Below are positions 16,268-26,059 of a DNA stretch of 38,885 bases, piece after piece. Every line of letters begins with the position of its first letter. Position 1 is the stretch's first letter. Under the pieces are notes generated by a model that saw only the letters and a list, made by a program, of their open reading frames with translations, did no database searches and was not told the origin of the DNA. The translations under genes and the position numbers were made by a program. Source of the DNA: Flavobacterium sp. (GTDB taxonomy: Bacteria > Bacteroidota > Bacteroidia > Flavobacteriales > Flavobacteriaceae); assembly GCF_027484945.1 (NCBI RefSeq), contig NZ_JAIXRZ010000071.1:1-38885 (forward strand). The letters run 5' to 3'.

Positions 16268-16951
16268 TTACACGGTTTTCTGAACCACTTCAAAAAGGGC
16301 TCCGTCTTCACATTTCAGCGTTTTAGAGGGGTATTTTAATAATAAGGCATAATCATGGGTTGCCATGATAATTGTTTTACCATTACCATTAATATTTTTC
16401 AACAATTCCAATACTTCAGCACTGGTTTGTGGGTCTAGATTGCCTGTGGGTTCATCGGCTAAAATAATTTCTGGATCGTTTAATAAAGCACGCGCTATTG
16501 CAATACGTTGTTGTTCACCACCTGATAACTGGTGAGGCATTTTTGAAGCAAACCCTTTCATGGCTACATGATCAAGCACTTCATCTATCTTGTCTTGCAT
16601 TTCCTTTTTATCGGTCCATCCCGTTGCTTGTAGAACAAAAAGCATATTTTCATTGACAGAGCGATCGGGAAGCAATTTAAAATCTTGAAAAACTACCCCT
16701 AGTTTACGTCGTAAAAATGGAATTTCTTTTTCTTTTAACGAAGGTAAATCAAAATCGACCACATGTCCCATTCCCTCTGTTAGCGGTAAATCACCATAAA
16801 GTGTTTTCATCAAACTGCTTTTCCCGGTTCCACTTTTCCCGATAATATATATGAAATCACCGGGTAACACTTCTAAATTAACTTGCGAAAGAATCACGCG
16901 GTTCTCTTGATAAATGGTTGCATTTTGCAATGATACGACGGGTTGTGACAT
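16268..16951 (-). CDS. ftsE: Cell-division ATP-binding protein FtsE
   Basis: ATPase of the FtsEX complex, which couples the division ring to cell-wall hydrolase activation at the inner membrane. The protein has 227 residues, standard for FtsE. Walker A GKSGTGKS is at 38-45, the ABC signature LSGGEQQ at 142-148, Walker B IILADEP at 162-168, and the H-loop histidine is H199 in MATHDY. FQDFKLLPDRSVNENM after the Q-loop is the typical FtsE form. FtsX is not adjacent here: the next downstream genes are two glycosyltransferases, three bases away, and upstream is the divergent TPR gene. A LolD-type lipoprotein exporter ATPase is the main alternative, but the Q-loop region favours FtsE. Confidence 0.92.
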   Translation of the reverse strand: MSQPVVSLQNATIYQENRVILSQVNLEVLPGDFIYIIGKSGTGKSSLMKTLYGDLPLTEGMGHVVDFDLPSLKEKEIPFLRRKLGVVFQDFKLLPDRSVNENMLFVLQATGWTDKKEMQDKIDEVLDHVAMKGFASKMPHQLSGGEQQRIAIARALLNDPEIILADEPTGNLDPQTSAEVLELLKNINGNGKTIIMATHDYALLLKYPSKTLKCEDGALFEVVQKTV

Positions 16952-17166
16952 ACAATTTTTTGTTAGTGGGGTAAATGTACTAAGATAACGTAGGTTTTCA
17001 AAATAAATTTTAGAATGAAAGCTAACAGGATTGGGATAATTATTTGTAACCTTAGCAAATTACTAAATCACAATCTTTAAAATTTAAGAATCAATCTTCC
17101 TCACTTTTGTTAAGAAAAATGTTTATAATAAAACACTACAACCTCCCGTTATTTAAGGGAGACCTT

Positions 17167-17174
17167 TATTTTTG
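17167..17174 (+). promoter_or_regulatory. -7 promoter element TATTTTTG for the TPR-barrel operon
   Basis: Matches TAnnTTTG, 23 bases upstream of the ATG at 17198. An inverted repeat CTCCC/GGGAG (17143-17147 and 17157-17161) lies just upstream where a -33 element would be expected, and could be an operator. That last point is speculative. Confidence 0.45.
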
Positions 17175-17197
17175 ATACGTACCAAAATTGGATAAAC

Positions 17198-20100
17198 ATG
17201 CGAAATTTAAAGTTGTATTTATTGCTTAATAGCCTGGTAATCACATCGGTGACAACTGCGCAGCAATCATCGGTGTATACGCACCAATTCAGTGAATTTG
17301 ATCGTGCGGAGGCGTTGTATAACGACCGTCAATTTTTGGCTGCTCAACTATTATTTGATCAAATTAGTCAGCAAACAAAAGATCTTGAACTGCGTGCAGA
17401 TTGTGCATTTTATAGCGCAAGTAGTGCTCTTCATTTGAATCAAGGCAATGCAGCTAATTTGGCACAGGATTTTATAGCTAATTATCCCACGAGTACCAAG
17501 TTGAATCAACTATATACTGAAGTTGCTCAGTATTACTTTGACCAAGGCGATTATTCGCGTGCGTTGGAATATTTTGAAAAAGTTGATGAAAGTGCTTTAA
17601 CCTATGAAGAAATCGATCAGTTTAATTTTCAAAAAGGATATGCCAATTTTAATGCAAAAAAAGCAAAAGAAGCCAGTACCTATTTTAATAAAGTAGCGAA
17701 TTCAAAAAAATACGGTTCACAAGCACGTTACTATTTGGGGGTAATGGCTTATGATAATGATAATTTTAAAGATGCTTCAAAATACTTCGATCAAGTGGCA
17801 GGTGATGAAAAGTATAAAGAGAAACTGTCTTATTTTCAGGCGGATATGAGCTTTCGTCAAGGTAATTTTGACAAAGCAATAGAGCAGGGAAAAACGGCAA
17901 TGGCCAAATCCTCTGCTTCTGAAAAGTCGGAGTTGAATAAAATCATTGGAGAAAGTTATTTTAACCAAAAGAATTATGCGGAGGCGCTGCCTTATTTAAA
18001 AGAATACCGCGGTAAAAAAGGGAAATGGAGTAATACAGATTATTATCAATTGGGTTATACGTATTACCAACAAAAAGATTTTGAAAATGCCATTTTACAA
18101 TTCAATAAAATTATTGATGGCAATGATCATGTGGCACAAAATGCCTATTATCATTTAGGTGAAAGCTACATGAATACCGAGCGTAAGCCGCAAGCATTAA
18201 ATGCATTTAAAAGTGCAGCCGAGATGGATTTTGATGCAAAGATTCAGGAAGATGCTGCGTTAAATTATGCTAAATTGAGTTACGATATTGGGAACTCATT
18301 TCAAAGCGTACCGGATATTCTTGCTGCGTTTTTAAAAAAATATCCGAGTTCTCCCAATAAAAAAGAAATTGAAGGGCTGTTAATCAGTTCCTATATTACG
18401 TCTAAAAATTACAAAGAAGCCTTGTATTTGTTAGAGATGAATAAATCGCCCGAAAACCGAGTGGCCTATCAAAAAGTAGCTTTTTATCGTGGATTGGAAT
18501 TGTTTACAGATGGCGATTATCAAGAAGCACAAGTATTATTTAAAGCGTCTTTACGCGAACCCAAAGAGCAAAAGTTTACCGCCCGTGCGCTTTTTTGGAA
18601 AGGGGAAACCGAATTTATTTTTGATAATTTCCAAGAGGCTTTATTGAGTTTCAAACAATTTGAATCGATGGAAGCGGCAAAAGCAACAGTGGAATTCAAA
18701 AACATTAATTACAATATTGCGTATTGTTACTTTAAACAAAAAGAATACGATCAAGCGGGGAATTATTTTCAAAAACAGATTGATGCGGTAAAAGATGAAC
18801 GTATTCGTTTGAATGATTCCTATTTGCGGTTAGGAGATTGTAGATTTGTTACTTCTAAATATTGGCCCGCAATGGATGCTTATAATAAAGCAATTGATAT
18901 GAAAGGGGTGGATGCCGATTATGCAGCTTTTCAAAAGGCAATTAGTTATGGGTTCGTCGCTAAAAACGAACGTAAAATTGAAGACTTTGTCAAATTTCTA
19001 CAAATTTTTAAAACATCGCAATACCGTGATGACGCATTGTTTGAGTTGGCCAATACCTATGTGGCCGAAAGCAAAACCGATTTGGCTATAAAAACGTATG
19101 ATGATTTGTTGAAAGAGTTTCCTTCAGGCACCTATGCGGCTAAAGCGGTTTTACGTCAAGGTTTGGTATATTACAATGGAAACAAAGACGACCTTGCTCT
19201 GGTCAAGTTTAAGAAAGTAGTAGCCGATTATCCGGCAACACCTGAGGCCCTAGAAGCTGTTGCTACTGCACGTCTTATTTATGTTGATAATGGGCGTGTA
19301 GATGAATATGCTACTTGGGTTCGAACACTCAATTTTGTTGAGGTTTCTGATAAAGAATTGGACGATGATACCTATGAAGCTGCCGAAAAACAATATTTGC
19401 AAAACAATATAAAATTGGCGATTTCTTCTTTAAATGGCTATATAGCTAAATTCCCTAATGGAATACACGCATTAAAAGCTAACTTTTATTTAGCACAGTC
19501 CTATTATGCCGATGCTTTGGAACAAAATGCAGTGCCAAAGTATGAATATGTTATTGCGCAACCAAAGAATGAATTTACAGAACAATCATTGGCGCGGTTG
19601 TCTGAAATTTTCTTAAAGAAAAACGAATATACCCGAGCAACTTCAGTATTGGAACGCTTAGAATTGGAAGCTGATTTTCCGCAGAATAAAACCTTTGCTC
19701 AAGCCAATTTAATGCGCGCTTTTTATGAGACACAGGCGTATGCTAATGCTGTAGTTTATGCCGAAAAGGTTTTGCTCAATCCCAAAACCGATAATAAAAT
19801 TAAAAGCGACGCGCAAATTATTATTGCTCGTTCGGCAATTAAAGCCAATGATGAAGCGAAAGCACGAATTGCCTATGCCAATTTGTTGCAAATTGCAAAA
19901 GGGGAACTAGCTGCAGAGGCACTTTATTATGATGCCTATTTTAAAAACAAGGAGGCTAAGTTTGCAGAGTCAAATAAAGTAGTTCAAAAATTGGCTAAAG
20001 ATTTTTCGGGTTATAAATACTTTGGGGCGAAAGGCTTAGTGGTGATGGCTAAAAATTATTATGGATTAAAAGATAGTTTCCAGGCTACAGCAATTTTGAG

Positions 20101-20221
20101 TAGTGTTATCGATAATTTTTCTGAATACCAAGAAGTAGTAGATGAAGCCAAAGTCGAACTAGAACGAATAAAGAATGAAGAAGCAAAAACGAATTCTTCT
20201 ATTGAAAATAACAGCAAATAA
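17198..20221 (+). CDS. Large periplasmic tetratricopeptide-repeat protein
   Basis: A 1007-residue secreted TPR scaffold. The signal peptide MRNLKLYLLLNSLVITSVTTA is cleaved before QQ, with no lipobox. The rest is almost wholly helical hairpins of about 34 residues. Typical units include YSRALEYFEKVD, AEALPYLKEYRG, FENAILQFNKII, YWPAMDAYNKAID and TDLAIKTYDDLLKEFPSGTY. Such proteins hold together envelope complexes. The next gene, seven bases downstream, encodes an outer-membrane barrel, so the two probably work together. Its function is not known to me. TPR-plus-barrel pairs occur in polysaccharide secretion (AlgK/AlgE, BcsC, PgaA), and the glycan locus is next door, but the barrel here is not of the AlgE type by eye. 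No regulator is seen apart from the promoter-like element upstream. Confidence 0.88.
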   Translation: MRNLKLYLLLNSLVITSVTTAQQSSVYTHQFSEFDRAEALYNDRQFLAAQLLFDQISQQTKDLELRADCAFYSASSALHLNQGNAANLAQDFIANYPTSTKLNQLYTEVAQYYFDQGDYSRALEYFEKVDESALTYEEIDQFNFQKGYANFNAKKAKEASTYFNKVANSKKYGSQARYYLGVMAYDNDNFKDASKYFDQVAGDEKYKEKLSYFQADMSFRQGNFDKAIEQGKTAMAKSSASEKSELNKIIGESYFNQKNYAEALPYLKEYRGKKGKWSNTDYYQLGYTYYQQKDFENAILQFNKIIDGNDHVAQNAYYHLGESYMNTERKPQALNAFKSAAEMDFDAKIQEDAALNYAKLSYDIGNSFQSVPDILAAFLKKYPSSPNKKEIEGLLISSYITSKNYKEALYLLEMNKSPENRVAYQKVAFYRGLELFTDGDYQEAQVLFKASLREPKEQKFTARALFWKGETEFIFDNFQEALLSFKQFESMEAAKATVEFKNINYNIAYCYFKQKEYDQAGNYFQKQIDAVKDERIRLNDSYLRLGDCRFVTSKYWPAMDAYNKAIDMKGVDADYAAFQKAISYGFVAKNERKIEDFVKFLQIFKTSQYRDDALFELANTYVAESKTDLAIKTYDDLLKEFPSGTYAAKAVLRQGLVYYNGNKDDLALVKFKKVVADYPATPEALEAVATARLIYVDNGRVDEYATWVRTLNFVEVSDKELDDDTYEAAEKQYLQNNIKLAISSLNGYIAKFPNGIHALKANFYLAQSYYADALEQNAVPKYEYVIAQPKNEFTEQSLARLSEIFLKKNEYTRATSVLERLELEADFPQNKTFAQANLMRAFYETQAYANAVVYAEKVLLNPKTDNKIKSDAQIIIARSAIKANDEAKARIAYANLLQIAKGELAAEALYYDAYFKNKEAKFAESNKVVQKLAKDFSGYKYFGAKGLVVMAKNYYGLKDSFQATAILSSVIDNFSEYQEVVDEAKVELERIKNEEAKTNSSIENNSK

Positions 20222-20228
20222 GCGAGCT

Positions 20229-21998
20229 ATGAAAAAAAGAAATCTATATATAGTTTTGACTTTTGCCATTGGTTTAGGATGTCAAAATAGTACGGCTCAA
20301 AAACAAGATGAAACCATTGGTTCGGAAGTGGTGAATGTAGTTAAACCCTACACACCGACGATTTCTGATGCTTTTAAAGTAAAGGAAACGCCTTCAACGG
20401 ATGATGATGAAACCACTAAACGTGAACCCATTCAATACACGATTTTTTCGTTTCCGGTTGCCTCAACATTTACCCCTGCAAAGGGTAAAGCTGCAGGTGT
20501 AGAACAAGAGCAAAAACCCCGATTGTTTTCCAATTATGCCACTCTGGCCGCAGGTAATTATGGAAATATTAATGGGGCATTATTCGTAACCCACACGTTT
20601 GCTAATAGCGATTATTTTGGAGCTGCGCTTAATCATTTTTCTTCCCAAGGTGGAATTAAAAATGTGCGCTTAGAAGATGATTTTTCCAATACAGGTCTTG
20701 ATTTAACCTATGGAAGTAAATCAAATAAAATCGGTTGGAATGTCGACTTAGGGTACCAGCGCCAGGCCTACAATTGGTATGGTTTGGATACCGATATATA
20801 TTCGGGTTTATCTCCAGTAGATCAGGATTTGTTTTTATCAGATTTAAATATAAAACAAATCTACCAAACGATTTATGCGGGAGGGCGAATCGCTGTAAAT
20901 GAAAGTTTTTTTAAAGAAGCCCAATTGCGATTTACTCATTTTTCAGATCAGTTTTCGTCTGCTGAAAATCGATTTTTAGCCAAACCTTCGTTTGAATTCA
21001 ACCTTATGGAGGAAAAAGTTAAATTGGCTATGGAATTGGATTATGTTGGTGGTACTTTTGCAACCGATTATTTTAATTTAGGTGCGCTAAATTATGGGTA
21101 TTTTAATACTGGAGTACAACCTTCGATTCAAATTCGACGCGATGATTTTACAGTAAATTTAGGAGCCGCTTTCTTTTACAGTTCAGCGACGCAAGGTGGC
21201 GAAAGCAAATTCTTTGTATATCCCAAAATTACTGCAAGTTATAAAGTAGTAGGTGATATCATGGTGGCCTATGCTGGAGCTGAGGGAAATTTGAAGCAAA
21301 ATACGTATCGCGATTTTGTTCAAGAAAACTTCTTTGTTTCGCCTACATTAATCGTTGCGCCAACGGATCAGAAATTTGATATTTATTTTGGATTAAAAGG
21401 CAAATTAGCCAATGCGATTGGGTATAATGTTCGCGCATCCTATTTGGCTGAAGCCAATAAAGCTTTATTTAAAGCGAATCCTTTTGATACTGCTAATACC
21501 AATACAAATGATTATGTTTTGGCCAATTCCTTTGGAGTGGTTTATGATAAGGTGAATACTTTGAGTGTTTATGGCGAATTAAAAGCCGATTTCTCCAAAA
21601 ATGTTCAATTGGGAGTGAATGCAACGTTTAATAATTATAATTGTTCACAACAGCAGGAACCTTGGAATTTACCCACACTACAATTGGCTTCAACTTTAGC
21701 TGTAGTATTTACTCCAAAATGGGATATGGGGGCTTCATTATTTTTTGTAGGCGAACGAAAGGAATTGTATTATAATTATAATTCAACAGCCCTACCTGTT
21801 ATTCCCTATACACCAGAAACAGTGACGTTAAAAAGCTATTTGGATCTCAATGCGCATGTTGGCTATAAACACAATGAACGCTTGACTTTTTTTCTTAGAG
21901 GAAATAACTTGCTTAATCAAAATTACCAACGATGGATGAATTACCCAGTGCAAGGAATACAGTTCCTTTTGGGTGCCAATTTTAAGTTTGATTTCTAA
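20229..21998 (+). CDS. Outer-membrane beta-barrel protein, TonB-receptor-like but without plug
   Basis: 589 residues from the ATG at 20229. The frame runs back to 20175 inside the TPR gene, but the signal peptide MKKRNLYIVLTFAIGLG...STAQ starts here. After a short acidic linker (about 40-70), alternating hydrophobic/polar strands fill the rest: GNYGNINGALFVTHTF, NVDLGYQRQAYNWYG, LGVNATFNNYNC. The C-terminus is FFLRGNNLLNQNYQRW...LGANFKFDF, ending in phenylalanine, as in TonB-dependent receptors and other barrel substrates of BAM. No plug domain, TonB box or carboxypeptidase-like N-terminal domain was found, so a substrate transporter role is uncertain. It lies seven bases after the TPR gene and is followed by a hairpin terminator. 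It is better described as a porin-like or scaffold barrel partnered with the TPR protein. Confidence 0.85.
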   Translation: MKKRNLYIVLTFAIGLGCQNSTAQKQDETIGSEVVNVVKPYTPTISDAFKVKETPSTDDDETTKREPIQYTIFSFPVASTFTPAKGKAAGVEQEQKPRLFSNYATLAAGNYGNINGALFVTHTFANSDYFGAALNHFSSQGGIKNVRLEDDFSNTGLDLTYGSKSNKIGWNVDLGYQRQAYNWYGLDTDIYSGLSPVDQDLFLSDLNIKQIYQTIYAGGRIAVNESFFKEAQLRFTHFSDQFSSAENRFLAKPSFEFNLMEEKVKLAMELDYVGGTFATDYFNLGALNYGYFNTGVQPSIQIRRDDFTVNLGAAFFYSSATQGGESKFFVYPKITASYKVVGDIMVAYAGAEGNLKQNTYRDFVQENFFVSPTLIVAPTDQKFDIYFGLKGKLANAIGYNVRASYLAEANKALFKANPFDTANTNTNDYVLANSFGVVYDKVNTLSVYGELKADFSKNVQLGVNATFNNYNCSQQQEPWNLPTLQLASTLAVVFTPKWDMGASLFFVGERKELYYNYNSTALPVIPYTPETVTLKSYLDLNAHVGYKHNERLTFFLRGNNLLNQNYQRWMNYPVQGIQFLLGANFKFDF

Positions 21999-22018
21999 TT
22001 AAAAGCATGCTATATTTA
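21987..22018 (+). promoter_or_regulatory. Possible promoter for the Gre-like gene
   Basis: TTTG at 21987-21990 and TATATTTA at 22011-22018 are 20 bases apart, the spacing of Bacteroidota -33/-7 promoters, with one mismatch in the -7 box. The element overlaps the end of the barrel gene. Transcription would start close to the hairpin at 22021. Confidence 0.4.
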
Positions 22019-22020
22019 CC

Positions 22021-22051
22021 AACCTGTAGGCTCAAGCGTACAGGTTTTTTT
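22021..22051 (+). terminator. Intrinsic terminator after the barrel gene
   Basis: Perfect 8-bp stem AACCTGTA / TACAGGTT (22021-22028 and 22039-22046), a 10-base loop, and a run of seven T (22045-22051). It ends the TPR-barrel operon. The next start codon is only three bases beyond the T run, so it also lies in the leader of the Gre-like gene. Confidence 0.85.
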
Positions 22052-22053
22052 AT

Positions 22054-22503
22054 ATGAACAGCAAAAACGAAATTAAAAAACGTTACCAACAACTCTTACA
22101 AGATCGTATCGATGTATTAAAGGATATGCTGGAGCAACTTACGTTAGGTGCACAAACCGATGCCAAAGGTTCAGCTGGTGACAAACATGAAACCGCATTG
22201 GCTATGATGCATTTGGAACAAGAAAAACTCAATGCTAAGTTGCAAGAAGTACTAGACCAAAAAGCACTAATTGATCGTATAGATACCTCGCAGAATTTGA
22301 CCAAAGTAGCCTTGGGAGCTCTGGTACAAGTAAATGAACTTTGGTTATTTATTGCAGCTGCTTTGCCAAAAATAACTTTAGAAGATAAAACAATTATTGC
22401 GGTTTCACCCCATGCGCCCTTAGGAAGTGCGCTTATGGGAAAAGAGGTGAATTTTGAAGTAGTAGTAAATGGAACTCAATACAAAATAAATCATCTAATT
22501 TAA
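22054..22503 (+). CDS. Small Gre-like (GreA/GreB-related) protein
   Basis: A 149-residue protein with the layout of a transcription elongation factor of the Gre family. The N-terminal ~80 residues form a long helical hairpin with an acidic tip, KGSAGDKHETALAM. The C-terminal part has ALGALVQVN, IIAVSPHAPLGSALMGKE and VVVNGTQYKINHLI, which resembles the FKBP-like C-terminal domain of GreA (SPxSPLGxALxGK). I recall relatives in Flavobacteriia being labelled 3-oxoacyl-ACP synthase, which nothing in this sequence supports. A likely role is binding the RNA polymerase secondary channel, as Gre, Rnk or similar factors do. That role is inferred. The ATG at 22054 is directly downstream of a terminator-like hairpin. 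Confidence 0.75.
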   Translation: MNSKNEIKKRYQQLLQDRIDVLKDMLEQLTLGAQTDAKGSAGDKHETALAMMHLEQEKLNAKLQEVLDQKALIDRIDTSQNLTKVALGALVQVNELWLFIAAALPKITLEDKTIIAVSPHAPLGSALMGKEVNFEVVVNGTQYKINHLI

Positions 22504-24749
<2,246 letters not shown>

Positions 24750-24758
24750 CGAAAATTG

Positions 24759-24801
24759 AAAAAGGATGTCCTAGCCCCGGTGGGAGTGGAAATCCTTTTT
24801 T
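24759..24801 (+). terminator. Terminator with a 24-base loop after gyrB
   Basis: Stem AAAAAGGAT (24759-24767) pairs with ATCCTTTTT (24792-24800), followed by T and G. The loop contains CCTAGCCCCGG and GGGAGTGGA, which can pair further inside. It starts nine bases after the gyrB stop. The loop sequence is unusual for a simple terminator and may mark a dispersed element. Confidence 0.8.
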
Positions 24802-24902
24802 GTTTTATCCGGTTAGCGTAAAACAAAAAAGATTGAAACGTACAACGGGAATAGCTTCAAATAATAAATAAAAAAGTACAAACTTATTAATTACATTAAA
24901 CA

Positions 24903-25838
24903 ATGAAAGTTACGATAGTAGGAGCAGGAAACGTAGGCGCTACATGCGTGGACGCTATTGCTCACCGAAGAATTGCCAGTGAAATTGTAGTGGTAGACAT
25001 TAAAGATGGCTTTGCCGAAGGAAAGGCAATGGATATTATGCAGACCCAAACCACTTTAGGTTTCAATACCAAAGTAGTAGGAAGTACGAATGATTATACC
25101 AAAACGGCAGGCAGTGATGTAGTGGTGATTACTTCGGGAATTCCGAGAAAACCAGGGATGACGCGTGAGGAATTGATTGGTATTAATGCCAGCATTGTGA
25201 AAGGTGTGGCTGAAAATTTATTGGCCCATTCTCCCAATGCAATTATCGTTGTGGTTTCGAATCCGATGGATACGATGACCTATTTAACGTTGAAAGCAAC
25301 GGGTTTACCGAAAAACCGCATCATTGGTATGGGTGGCGCGTTGGATAGTTCACGTTTTAAATATTATTTATCACAAGCCATGGACAAACCGGCGAATGAT
25401 ATTCAAGGAATGGTTATTGGCGGTCATGGCGATACGACGATGATTCCGTTGACGCGATTGGCTTCCTACAATGGGGTTCCAGTTTCCCAATTCTTAGCAG
25501 AAGATGCGTTGGCCAAAGTAGCTGCGGATACAATGGTTGGTGGTGCTACCTTAACCGGATTGCTAGGAACTTCTGCTTGGTATGCGCCGGGCGCTTCGGT
25601 AGCGTATTTGGTGGATGCTATTCTAAACGACCAAAAGAAAATGATACCTTGTTCGGTACTTTTAGAAGGTGAATACGGGCAAGACGACATTTGTATGGGT
25701 GTGCCTTGTATCATTGGTAAAAATGGAATTGAGCAAATAGTTGATATTCATTTAAACGACGCTGAAAAAGCCTTGTTCGCGAAAAGTGCGGATGCAGTTC
25801 GTGCGATGAATGGCGATTTAAAGACGATTTTAGGATGA
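24903..25838 (+). CDS. mdh: Malate dehydrogenase (LDH-like type)
   Basis: NAD-dependent oxidation of malate to oxaloacetate in the TCA cycle; cytoplasmic. It has 311 residues, normal for LDH-like bacterial MDH. The Rossmann motif GAGNVG is at 7-12, with D32 positioned to bind the NAD ribose. The substrate loop is GIPRKPGMTREEL, where R82 (rather than the glutamine of lactate dehydrogenases) and R88 indicate malate specificity. VSNPMD, catalytic D148/R151 in GGALDSSRF and H175 in GGHGD complete the site. It stands alone between two terminators, so it is probably monocistronic. No TAnnTTTG element was found in its 101-bp upstream stretch after the gyrB terminator. Confidence 0.97.
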   Translation: MKVTIVGAGNVGATCVDAIAHRRIASEIVVVDIKDGFAEGKAMDIMQTQTTLGFNTKVVGSTNDYTKTAGSDVVVITSGIPRKPGMTREELIGINASIVKGVAENLLAHSPNAIIVVVSNPMDTMTYLTLKATGLPKNRIIGMGGALDSSRFKYYLSQAMDKPANDIQGMVIGGHGDTTMIPLTRLASYNGVPVSQFLAEDALAKVAADTMVGGATLTGLLGTSAWYAPGASVAYLVDAILNDQKKMIPCSVLLEGEYGQDDICMGVPCIIGKNGIEQIVDIHLNDAEKALFAKSADAVRAMNGDLKTILG

Positions 25839-25860
25839 TTCCTTTGAAATAAAATTATGA

Positions 25861-25888
25861 AAGACCGCTTTTTTGCGGTCTTTTTTTT
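25861..25888 (+). terminator. Intrinsic terminator of mdh
   Basis: Perfect 8-bp stem AAGACCGC / GCGGTCTT (25861-25868 and 25875-25882) with a six-T loop and a downstream T run to 25888. It lies 22 bases after the mdh stop. Confidence 0.92.
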
Positions 25889-25909
25889 AATAATAAGTGG
25901 CTAAATAAT

Positions 25910-25939
25910 TTGTTAATCATTCGGTTAATTTTATATTTG
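25910..25939 (+). promoter_or_regulatory. secDF promoter, -33 TTG and -7 TATATTTG
   Basis: TTG at 25910-25912 and TATATTTG at 25932-25939 are separated by 19 bases, a textbook Bacteroidota housekeeping promoter. Transcription would start near 25945, leaving a leader of about 115 bases before the secDF ATG. Confidence 0.7.
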
Positions 25940-26059
25940 CACGTTTCAAAAATTCTGTCCAAAGGATAGGGTGTTGGTTTTTTCTGAAAATCAACTCGTT
26001 AGACTACGGCGGTTGTTTTTGGTGAAGAGAGAACAAAAATTAATTAATTTTTAGTAGTA
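25940..26059 (+). promoter_or_regulatory. Long secDF leader with hairpin and possible leader ORF
   Basis: The leader is long for this window. It contains a 9-bp stem GTTGGTTTT / AAAATCAAC (25973-25981 and 25987-25995, one G-U pair). It also contains an open frame starting with GTG at 25971 and ending with TAG at 26052-26054, 27 codons, preceded by AAAGGA. The encoded peptide would be MLVFSENQLVRLRRLFLVK plus eight more residues, basic in its middle. Its stop lies five bases before the secDF ATG and in another frame. Whether it is translated is unknown. Confidence 0.35.

Noticed and set aside
20229..20301. Lipoprotein signal on the barrel protein (GLGC)
   Set aside because: The residue three before the cysteine is glycine rather than leucine-like, and a normal cleavage site after STA is present; barrels of this type are not usually lipoproteins.
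20229..21998. Full TonB-dependent receptor
   Set aside because: No plug domain, no TonB box, and too short; only the C-terminal barrel part resembles the family.
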